From contig JASISA010000042.1 of assembly GCA_031771865.1 (NCBI GenBank), positions 799,501-863,500 of the forward strand: a stretch of 64,000 nt of DNA, given 5' to 3'. Below the pieces are notes generated by a model that was given only the letters and a program-made list of their open reading frames with translations, was not told the origin of the DNA and searched no databases. Both the position numbers and the translations under genes were made by a program. The DNA is from Nothophaeocryptopus gaeumannii (taxonomy: Eukaryota; Ascomycota; Dothideomycetes; Mycosphaerellales; Mycosphaerellaceae). Below, one piece after another: positions 1 through 9,700 of this stretch. Each line of letters starts with the position of its first letter. Position 1 is the first letter of the stretch.

Positions 1-2662
1 ATCCATGCGCGTATACGTCTTGCAAGAATCTCATGACAATGATGGACTGGAAGCAAAACTAGTGCGAACACTGAAACCACACACCACGCCCGTTGTTGTA
101 GTCGCGACCGACTCCACCGGCTCACTACTGGCCACTGGAGGAGCCGATGGCGTCGTCAAGGTTTGGGACATTCGAGCTGGATTCGTGACGCATACTTTCC
201 ACGGACACAGTGGTGTCATCTCCGCCCTGCACTTCTTCGTCGTCGACGCAAACTTCGAGCAACAGAGTAGCAAGAGCAAGAAGAGGAAGAGTCGGCAGAT
301 CAACGAAGAGGCTGAAGAGGCGCAGAACGATGCGACAGCCGGCTACAGACTGGCCTCTGGCGGCGAAGATGGAAGGGTAAGGATATGGGACCTGCACAAG
401 AGAAAAGGGATCGCGACATTAGAGTCTCACGTCAGCGTTGTGCGAGCTCTAGACTACTCGTCAGAGCAAAAAGCGTTGCTTTCGGCCAGTAGAGACAAGA
501 CGGCGATATTGTGGGATGCGCGGTTTTGGCAACAAGCGTCGACTGTGGCCGTGCTGGAGACCATTGAGACTGCTGGATTTGTCGAGAATGGTCGCTTTTT
601 CTACACAGGTGGCGATTCAGCGCGACTGAGGATTTGGAGCACAGAAAATGGACGGGAAGTGACTGAGGAGCAGGAGGAGGGTAGCGAGATCGAAGCGATC
701 GTGGACGTCCAGCAATCCGCCAACGGCTCGATTTTGCTAACGATACACGCTGATCAGACGCTCGTGGTGCGATCCCTTACTAACTTGTCAAAATTGTCCT
801 CACCTTCACAACAAATCCCGCCGCTACCTGTGATACGGCGCATAAGCGGGACACACGACGAAGTCATCGATCTTGCATACATCGGCCGGGAACGTAACCT
901 TCTTGCTCTTGCCACCAATTTTGAAGATATTCGAATAGTCTCGCTTGACACAGATCGTACCGGCACGACTTCGCCATACTTCGGCGCGGACGTTGCTTTA
1001 TTGAAGGGCCATTCTGACATCATCATCACAATTGACACCGACTGGTCTGGCTGTTGGTTAGCGACTGGAGCGAAAGACAATACAGCGAAGCTTTGGCGCT
1101 TGGACCCCGAGAACGAATCGTACGAATGTCATGCGACTTTCACGGGGCACGCAGAAAGTATCGGAGCTGTTTCATTGCCGAACGCTGCACCACCAGTGGG
1201 GTCCAAAGAGTACGAGGCGCCACCCGACCACCCGCCGAAGTTCCTCATCACGGGCAGTCAAGATAAGACCGTCAAGCGATGGGATATCAGCGCACAGAAT
1301 GGCAAAGGCCCTCGCGCGGCTTACACCCGGAAAGCGCATGACAAGGACATCAACGCGATTGAAACCTCATACTCGACCACAAGTCCTCTTTTCGCATCTG
1401 CATCTCAGGATCGGACAGTCAAGATCTGGGATGTCCTCTCCGGAGAGGCGATTGGCGTGCTGAGAGGCCACAAGCGCGGCGTGTGGACCGTTGCCTTCTC
1501 ACCTCCAAGCATGCCAGCGCTGACAACTGGCGAGGGCGGAAGCGCCAGCAGCGAAAAGGGAATGGTTGTCACTGGAAGTGGAGACAAGACAGTCAAGATC
1601 TGGAGCTTGACTGACTACAGCTGTTTGCGCACTTTTGAAGGCCACGCAAACAGTGTACTCAAGGTCATCTGGCTACCTCCGCCGGCGAAAGGAGGTAAAG
1701 ACAATCGAAGCGTACAGGTCGCCAGTGCGGCTGGTGATGGCCTGGTCAAAGTCTGGGATGCGCAGGAAAGTGAGTGCGCAGCCACGCTAGACAATCACAT
1801 CGACAGAGTATGGGCTCTAGCAGTAAAGCCCGCGCCTGCCTCGACGAGTGAGCAGCGAAAAGCAGGATCCTCAGAGCATGCAGAAAATGAAGATGAGAGC
1901 GAAGAGCAAGAATCCAGGCTAGAGCTCGTTTCCGGCTCTGCTGATAGCACACTCACTTTCTGGACCGATACGACTTCTGCCACTGCGCTCGCAGCAACGA
2001 CTCAGGCAACGCAACGAATCGAGCAGGACCAAGAGCTCCAGAACGCAATCCGATCAAACAACTTCCGAGACGCCATTGTACTCTCACTCCAACTGAACCA
2101 TCCCAAGCGTCTTCTAGAGGTCTTCAAAACTGCGGTCGATCACCCCATACTGGAAGATGGCAGCTTCACGGGTCGCAAGGAAGTTGATAAAGTCCTCGTG
2201 AGCTTAAGTGAAGGCCAGCTCTGGAACCTCCTACGGCGCCTGCGGGACTGGAATGCCAACGGCCGCACGCGTCACGTTGCACAACGAATTCAGTATGCGA
2301 TTTACCGACTCTACCCAAAAGAGAAGATTCTCAGCCTCAACCGCCGACGGAGAGCCGTCCCGGCGGCAGACGTAGATGCCGAGCTCTCAGGGGCAATGTC
2401 GCAACTGTCAACTCAAGACAAATCTGCGAAATCGAAGGAGTCTACCAAGGACGTACTCGACGCCATGAAAGCATACACCCAACGACATTATGAGCGACAC
2501 GAGAAGACGAGCGAAGAGCGATTCGTATTGCTGTGGGCGCTTGGGCAAATGGGCGATGTCAGTGCTGCAAATGGGACGTTGACGAACGGAATCAATAATG
2601 GGCATCGAGAAGAGCATGAGGAGGATGTGCTGATGTTGGATGGGGCTGCAGTTGACAACTAG
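1..2662 (+). CDS. UTP13: UTP13-like WD40 U3 snoRNP (SSU processome) protein, 5' partial
   Basis: WD40 protein of the Utp13/TBL3 family, a subunit of the UTP-B module of the small-subunit processome that drives 18S pre-rRNA processing in the nucleolus. About 885 residues are visible. Many WD repeats with GH and WD pairs (for example GGADGVVKVWD, GSGDKTVKIWSL, AAGDGLVKVWD) run through roughly residues 25-660, followed by a helical C-terminal domain at about 690-830 (LQNAIRSNNFRDAIVLSLQL) that matches the Utp13-specific C-terminal domain. The frame is open at base 2 before the first ATG (base 5), and family members carry extra N-terminal sequence, so the real start and probably an intron lie upstream of the window. 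The stop is TAG at 2660-2662. Acidic inserts (for example near residues 620-645) are typical linkers. Family assignment is strong; the exact start cannot be seen here. Confidence 0.9.
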   Translation, partial: SMRVYVLQESHDNDGLEAKLVRTLKPHTTPVVVVATDSTGSLLATGGADGVVKVWDIRAGFVTHTFHGHSGVISALHFFVVDANFEQQSSKSKKRKSRQINEEAEEAQNDATAGYRLASGGEDGRVRIWDLHKRKGIATLESHVSVVRALDYSSEQKALLSASRDKTAILWDARFWQQASTVAVLETIETAGFVENGRFFYTGGDSARLRIWSTENGREVTEEQEEGSEIEAIVDVQQSANGSILLTIHADQTLVVRSLTNLSKLSSPSQQIPPLPVIRRISGTHDEVIDLAYIGRERNLLALATNFEDIRIVSLDTDRTGTTSPYFGADVALLKGHSDIIITIDTDWSGCWLATGAKDNTAKLWRLDPENESYECHATFTGHAESIGAVSLPNAAPPVGSKEYEAPPDHPPKFLITGSQDKTVKRWDISAQNGKGPRAAYTRKAHDKDINAIETSYSTTSPLFASASQDRTVKIWDVLSGEAIGVLRGHKRGVWTVAFSPPSMPALTTGEGGSASSEKGMVVTGSGDKTVKIWSLTDYSCLRTFEGHANSVLKVIWLPPPAKGGKDNRSVQVASAAGDGLVKVWDAQESECAATLDNHIDRVWALAVKPAPASTSEQRKAGSSEHAENEDESEEQESRLELVSGSADSTLTFWTDTTSATALAATTQATQRIEQDQELQNAIRSNNFRDAIVLSLQLNHPKRLLEVFKTAVDHPILEDGSFTGRKEVDKVLVSLSEGQLWNLLRRLRDWNANGRTRHVAQRIQYAIYRLYPKEKILSLNRRRRAVPAADVDAELSGAMSQLSTQDKSAKSKESTKDVLDAMKAYTQRHYERHEKTSEERFVLLWALGQMGDVSAANGTLTNGINNGHREEHEEDVLMLDGAAVDN

Positions 2663-3115
2663 TTTGTGGCAGTGGACTGAGGCCGTGTAATTCACTTGGG
2701 GACCATGAAAGAAGAGCAGTAGACGGACAACGGGTGAAATGTACGAATGAATGATATACTGGACGGAGCAGTGACTGCTGAGTAAGCCAGCCAAGCTGCA
2801 GCCTCGAACGACGGATGTACGCTGTATCCTTGTGCCTCCTACCATCGATCAACACTTCTCCTGCAACTCACAATCTTCCAAGTCACCGACCTGACCATCA
2901 CCTCAGAGTATGATGTCTTCGAATATCTTGCATCGTGTCTACAGGACGTCTACTCGCGGCAATTCCTGGCCCCATCAACGCGCATGGACTCAGCCACGCG
3001 CTTGACAGAGCTGAGAAGTTCCATCTCCTTCCCATGAAATCCATCATACAATCCCATGCCACCAGACAGATAGGGTCTATACCTTCCATTTCATGCCGAC
3101 TTTAGCCTCTCAATC
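2663..3115. other. intergenic region, no gene seen
   Basis: This stretch separates two plus-strand genes and should hold the 3' end of the UTP13-like gene and the leader of the next gene. Only short, unconvincing open frames are present. No repeat or RNA gene was recognised. Confidence 0.5.
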
Positions 3116-5592
3116 ATGGCAGAAGTCTTTGGCACAGCAGCCGGCATCGTCCAGGTCGTGGAAGTCGGCTTCTCACTCGCGAACACGCTCTACAAGTACG
3201 CGTCTTCCGTTAAAGGCGCTGAACGGGAAATCAAGAAAGTCGCGAGAGACGTCAAGCTCACATCGACCGTCCTGCAACGCGCCCATCAACAGCTGAAAGA
3301 GGATCAGCATGGCGATATCGCTAACGACACGGCCCTTCACGATTTGGAAGATGTTCTGGAGGGTTGTAGGGAGGCTTTCCAGGAAGTGGATGATGCTCTT
3401 AAGAAATCTTTGAAGCCTGATGGGACCGTTGGGATGTCGGAGAAGTTCAAGTGGAAGTGGAGGAGTGAGAAACTCGAAGTGCTCCGGGCCAATCTGGAGA
3501 AGCTGAAGACTACTTTGCTGCTGATGCTGAGTGTGTTGGCTTTTGCGAGCAAGCAGAAGCAAGCGAAAACTGCGAAGGCTGCTGAGGTCAAGGTCGAGCT
3601 TACGTTGGAGCAGCTGCAGACTGTCAACTTGAACCGCCAAAAGGAAGAAGCGACGCAGAGGCACGAGGAGCTCAGGGCTGCTTTTGAGAGGCTTGAGTTG
3701 AAGATGGATGAAAGTACGAAGCGGTCAAGAGAGCGAGCGGCTCGGAATGGCCATGCCGTCGTAGAGCGCACGCTCAATATTATGGCCTTGGATGGATCTG
3801 CTCTGCCTCACGTTGAGCCTAGAGCAGACAAGTTCCGTACGAGTCAGCAATCTTCTGGATTACCGAACGGCATTACACATCCGGTGACTATGCGACTGGA
3901 CTTATGTGCTTCGGCTGTCGGCAAGCTGACCAATTCCATCGATGCGGCCATAAACAAATGGCATGCGGAAGAGGTACTGCAGCATGAAGACATTGAAACA
4001 TCTCTCCAAGAAGCTACGCAAGCGTTCAAGGCACTGAAAGAGTATGAGCCGACAGAGCATCCAACTGAGCCTGTGAAGGTTGCAGTCCTTGGGAAGCGAC
4101 AAGCGTCGACCGAGATTAAGAGCTATGGAATGACCGCCACAGATCCAAGTGGTGCCTCCAAGTATGGCCCAGGTCTCAATGACCCCAGTCGCTTCAGCGG
4201 GAATTTTCCCTCTCCAAAGAAGCCCAAGATCAGTCAGTCAGATAACCAGGATGTTCAAAGCCCCAAAGAGATAGATGACGAGGAGAGGCCTTCCGACGGG
4301 GGCCTAGATTTGATTGACTACTCGGATGAGGAGCTACAGCCTTCTGATGCTGCCGCTGGTGCAATCGGTTCCGCAATTTCTGACAGACGTTGCAGTCCAG
4401 CGATGCCACGGGGCACATTACAACAAAGCCGACAAGGAGTGCAGTCCCATTCGCACCAAGCTGCCATGCGACAAGCTGCAGGATCATCAGGGTACCGCCA
4501 GCAGCAGGACCAGGCGCTACTTCCGCTGTCTGGCTCTGGTCGGTCAGGTAAGCATATGGAGCAGTTTTGAGGTTTCGAGCTGCAATCTGATGATGTTTCC
4601 AAGACGACTTGATGGACGTTGCCAACGATCCCACCACAGGCATGACTCCACAACAGCCACATTTGGAGCAACAGCGAGACCCTACGCAACTTCAAACTCT
4701 CACACAAAAGCAGCGTCAACATATCATGAGGCAACAGCTGGCGCAACAGGCAATGGCGCAGGCGCAGGGTGCGGCGCGTGCCCAGCGATTGCTGCAGAAT
4801 GACTCCAGAGCGCCAACTCAGGACAAAATTCAACACATGCAGCAAGCCCGTATGCAGCAACAAGCATTCATGCACCAGCGTCAACAAGCATTTATGCAAC
4901 AGCAGGCGCAGCAGCAGCAATCGAGTGGGCAGGCTCTGTCCTCCGTGAGCCCAATAAGGCAACAGCAACAGAATCAGCAACTGGGACAACTGGCGCCGAG
5001 TGACTCACAGCCGGCGTCAGTGATTCCACGACCGGCAGAATTCTCGTCCGGTCAGGCGCAGACCATGCTCGAACAAATGCCGCCGTCAGTCCGCGAAAGA
5101 CTTCAGACTATGCCGCCGGCTCAAATGCAAAGTGTGCTGAGACATATCTGGGCCCAGCAAATTGCCAGGAAGCGAGCTTCAGAGCAATCTGGTCAATGCG
5201 CTCCCACGTCTCCATTATCACCACAGACAGCGTCAGCTCAATCTTCTCGGCCAGAGTCAGCTGTCCCGTCGAACAGCGGCGTCACGTCACCCAAGGCTAC
5301 TGGGAATGAGCCAGAAGCAGCACAAAAAGATGGCGAAGATGAGGCTCCAAAGCCCAAGAAAAGGCCGAAGCTCAACGTCAGACAGCCAGCCAGTTCCTCG
5401 TCGGACGATTCCGACATTGGATTGGACTTTGGTATGAAAGAGCCTCAACAACCGAGTACTTCAGAACGTGATGTCGAAGCTATTTGGGAAGATGAAGACA
5501 ATGCTGACGAGGTCGGCTCACATTCTGGGGACGAGTCAGAGAGCATCATCGTTGATAGCCTGTTGCGGCGCTGGACCAAGATGGGTTCCTGA
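3116..5592 (+). CDS. Fungal STAND N-terminal-domain protein with Gln-rich, acidic tail (two exons)
   Basis: Exons 3116-4547 and 4604-5592 are joined across a 56-bp intron (GTAAGC at 4548, AG at 4603). The phase-1 junction keeps one frame and gives 806 residues. Residues 1 to about 150 (MAEVFGTAAGIVQVVEVGFS start) match the fungal N-terminal domain of STAND proteins (NLR-like signalling proteins, helical Helo-like fold). A charged coiled-coil stretch follows (about 150-210). No NACHT or NB-ARC P-loop is seen. The second half is disordered and Gln/Met-rich (about residues 510-620), then has basic KPKKRPKLN (possible NLS) and a very acidic C-terminus ending in LLRRWTKMGS. The first domain suggests signalling or heterokaryon-incompatibility ancestry and the tail a nuclear role; both are inference. 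An ATG at 3093 is in another frame and was not used. Confidence 0.82.
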
Positions 5593-5968
5593 GGTGGGCC
5601 CGATCTGGAATTGTTCCCTGACGTCCTCACATGGCGATCTATGAGGTCAAGCTGAAGAACGCTGCTGATAATGACTTTGTCGGTGTACTAGAAATCGAGA
5701 ATGCTTCCAGGCGAGCGAATAATAAGGAACTATTGATAATGAGTTTGTGCGGACAGGATAATAAAAATGTATTGATCTCGTCCGATGAAGCATTGTAGAC
5801 ATTGGACCTGGTGGGTTATTTGAGATTGCTGTCGAGGAGCACTTCCTGGAAAGACATTATTGCTGCTTCTTACTTTCTCAGATCAATACTTCTGACAACG
5901 TTCACGAAATTAGCAACACTGCAATTACAGCTACCAAACCCGTAAGGGCAACACCACCATCCACCAAT
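5593..5968. other. intergenic region, nothing recognised
   Basis: Between the STAND-domain gene and the frameshifted RING-like gene. Moderately AT-rich, with no convincing frame. It presumably holds the 3' UTR of the upstream gene and the leader of the next. Confidence 0.45.
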
Positions 5969-6440
5969 ATGTCTTCTAACACAGGCCGCGACCTTTTCAA
6001 GGCCACCGGTCTAATTCCCTTCTACGCATCCCCCGACGAAACCTGCTGCATCTGCAAAGCCCATCTCCTATCAACCAGCGACCGCGATGCTCGCCAGATG
6101 GAGATGCGGCAACACATGCCATTACAGCCGCATGATGACCTACATCAACACCCGTCGCGGAGTAAGATGTCCTACCTGTAATCGTACACTGTGGGCGGAA
6201 GCTGACTGTCGAACAGTAGAGATGAGGCATTCGATGCAGCCACGAGCGAAGGCCGAATCGAACGTGCCGGCCAACTTGCATGGCAAGGTCATCGAGCATT
6301 TGGGTCCGATCGCCACACGACCTGCTTTGGGACGAAGCAAGACATCTTTCTCTCTGCCGCTCTTGATGAGAAAGGATTCTGACTTTATGGGCAAATTCCC
6401 ATTCCGCGTGATGAAGAAGCCGCCCTGGGTGTTCTCCTGA
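5969..6440 (+). pseudogene. RING-like small zinc-finger gene with a one-base frameshift
   Basis: An ATG at 5969 opens a frame encoding a Cys pair (DETCCICKAHLL). Around 6090-6105 the reading continues sensibly only in the +1 frame, which encodes CGNTCHYSRMMTYINT followed by CPTCNRTLW and ends at TGA 6438-6440. The two halves together look like one RING-type zinc finger: CxxC, then C-x-N-x-x-H, then CxxC. The position normally held by His in C-x-H is Asn, and a second metal ligand may be Arg, so metal binding looks impaired. No GT-AG pair that would repair the frame without removing the first Cys pair was found. The choice is between a pseudogene and a one-base sequence error; about 150 residues would be encoded if repaired. 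Confidence 0.5.
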
Positions 6441-6733
6441 ACAGCTAGATAAAGCAGCTCCAGGCTGCTTTGAGGTCAATGTAATTATCTTTGTACAAGG
6501 CCATTGTAACTCTCCTTGTTTTATCCATTCTCACTTAATCCATTATTCACTCTTTCATCTCAGGCATCACAGGTAGGATCGAGGTTTCATATTGCGACTG
6601 ACATGCCAAAGTTGACAACGCCCATATCTCTCCGTGTATGAAGCTGCAAGATCTTCCAAGTCATTGTCTATTTCGTCTACTCATTATCATCTATTCGTCG
6701 TCTTCTCAAGTCTGTGGTCGTATCCCGAATACG

Positions 6734-9700
6734 CTATCTTTGCGCGCCCGCCTCCGCCATTCGGTCTTCCGCAGCCTCAGCACGCAGATGTCGACTCACT
6801 TCACGCTCAGCAGCGGAATTGCGATCAGTCTTGCCAGCTTTGCCGAATAGACACTGCCAGAGATCCTCGCTTCCTACCATCTCACCACCACTCTTGCCCG
6901 ACACGAGTAGCTTCGTGAGTGGAGCAGACTGAAGCTCTTCGGAGTTCGCTGCATCGATGGCGTTCTCTTGCAATGGAGCTGGAGTTGCGGACCGAGACTT
7001 CTCGCCTCTCCTGCTCTGCTGTTGACGAGATTGAACATGTGCCAGCCGGCGCGCGACGGAGATTTCGTATATTGCCTCTTCCACAGTGCCGTTGATGAGG
7101 TACATCCAAACCGTCGTTGGGCGGGTCTGTCCGATTCGATGGACACGCGCGATGGCTTGGAGTTCGACGGCGGTCTGGATGAGAGGTTCGCAGATGAATA
7201 CGTGCTGAGCATTGGTCAGCGTTAGACCAGAGGAGTCGGTCTTCGCGTCAAGAAGGAGACAGTCGATGGACACGTCGTTACGAAACTTCTCCGCTGCTCC
7301 AGAGCGCCCAAGACGAGAAGCGCCGATCTTGAAGTCTTTCAGAGCCGCGCCAAACACATCCAGAAATTCGCGATATTGGGAGAAGACAATGGACTTGGCA
7401 CCTGGGTCGTGCTCTCGGATCCAATGCAAGTGGCGGCCGATAGTGTCGATTTTGGTGCCATATGATGTCGGCAGGTCAAACGACTTGATTTGGTCCATCA
7501 CCTTCGTGTCAACATCAGTGTAGAGGGACGTCTGGTGGATCGAAGGCTCAGTCTCCGGCACTTCCGACGAGGACGCCTCGCCTGACTGTAGCTCCTCCTG
7601 GGCTTTGATCTCTTGAGGCTTGAACGTGATATCGTGGAGGTCGTGGCTCGTGAGCGTCTTCCGACATTGTGGGCAAGTTTTCGATGTCGTAAACCACCTC
7701 TGGAGACATTCCTTACAGAATCGATGACCACAGACAGTGAGCACACCGCTCTCGAAATTAGATGTGCAGATTGGGCAGATCTTAGGGTCGGACTGTCCAG
7801 AGTTATCGTCTTTCAGATGCATCAAGAAGGCGTTCTTGGTCTTGAGCTGCCGAAGAGAGCCGTCGGACGCTTCCTCCCGGCGCATAGCAACACCGAGGGC
7901 ATGCTGATCAAGTTCGGTATCCAGCTCTTCCTTGTAGGGCCTCACGGCATCCGAAAGCTCTTGGAGCTCTTTGTAGAACTGAGCTCGCATGTTCTGCGTG
8001 TTGCGAAAAAGATCGACTTCCTTCTCAAGCCCATTGAGCGCTTTGGTGTAGGAAGAGAAGACGGCTTGGAGCGAGTCGATATGCCTCTGAACGATGCCTG
8101 CTTCAGCAGCTGCTCGAGACCCCGCGTTACCCCAGTGGATCGACGTCTCCAGTGATCGTGCCTCTGAAATCAACGCTCTGACCGAGCCAACCTTGGACAC
8201 GTGAGCTCTGAATTTGTTGCGTGTCGTGTAGAGCTTGACAACTGTCTCGGGAGAGTGAACTGTGTCCCTGTTCTTATGCATCTCGTCGATATCCGGGTTC
8301 AAGATCCAATTGGCGTCTTTGAGTGTCTTCTTCATCTCGTGGTCGATCAGAGGCGCGCTTTCTCCAGTAACGAAGGTATTCAGGTCGGCATGCAATCCCT
8401 TGAAAGCGTCAAAGTAGACGTAAAGCTCGTCTTGCTGCTTTGTTGACTCCTCATACTCGTCTCCGGTAGTCTCAATACCCTCATCCTCGTCCACGAGCGG
8501 CTTGAGCAGGAAGTCTGCCATTTTTTTTCGCCATTCGTTGATGACCTGGGTTTGCTCTCGGACGACGTCAAACAGAGCGTCGCTCTTTTCGACAATGCGC
8601 CGACTCTCAATGCCTCCCAAGCTTTGCAGATCCTTGATCCTGGGGAGGTCCGTGTAGGTGCTCTTGTCCTCCAGATTCTTAATAAGACGCATGAGGTTCT
8701 CCGCCTTCCGATAGGCACTGCTAAGAACCTCCCGTCGAGTGAGCTTGGCGGTCTCGTACAGAGTCGTTTCCCGAGATTGCAACTGCTTGAATTCTTCGGA
8801 GTCTCCCACGGTCAAAGCTTCATTTGTCTTGATCTGGTAGTATGCCGTAGCAGCAAAGAAGGTGCATTGATGCTGGAGTTGGAGTGCCGTTCTTAAGTTG
8901 TTGCGAAGCCGACCCATAAGTGGCGACGACTCTGAGGAAGAATCTTCGTCTGTATCGGAACCGTGATCTGTGGCCTCGGGATATGCCGCTTCGGCAGCAG
9001 CGAGCCTCTCCCGGGCCTCTTTGACCATGCGCTCGCTGGACTCCATGGCCGCCTCGTAAATCTCCAACGCTTTCTTGGCACGGTGATCGTCTTCTCCGTT
9101 GTTGCCCAAAATATGTGCTCTGTTCAGAGATGCCGCAGTCAAAGTTCGCTCCTCGGTACGCAAGTTTGTCTCGTTCTGTTCGATCATGACGTCCAGTACT
9201 TCAGCTACTGTACGCAAGGGTTTCACGCCGCGGCCTAGAGCCTTGCGATTGCTCCCGCCAACTTCGGGATGTAAGCATGTCTGCCTGAGACGAACAAGCC
9301 AAGATCGCATTGCTTCGACAGTCGCAGGCTCGTCGGGATCCCAATCCTCCACTCTCGGCGACCCGATCTCATTGAGTCCCACATCTTCGCACATCTGGTC
9401 AAACAAGGTCTTATAGTTTTGCTGTTCTACCATGGAGAATGGGACTGTCACCACAACGCGCTTTTGCGTGGGCAGTGTGAGTTCGTCTCGTATCTGCGCT
9501 TTGGTATGCCTGAGAGCAATTTGTCCAAAGACGTGTCGGAATAGGTGTCGATGATTTTGGATCAAGTGACTCCAAAGTTTGCTCTGGTCGCTGAATGGTT
9601 GATATCGCAGAAAAATGAGAAGACCCAACAGGTCTTGAACATCTTTGCGTAGGGGCGTACCGGTGACTGCCCAGCTGTTCTCGCGCGGTAGCCGACAAGC

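Noticed and set aside
4318..4989. 223-codon minus-strand Leu-rich frame
   Set aside because: Antisense to the Gln-rich part of the STAND-domain gene; composition follows from the CAG/CAA codons.
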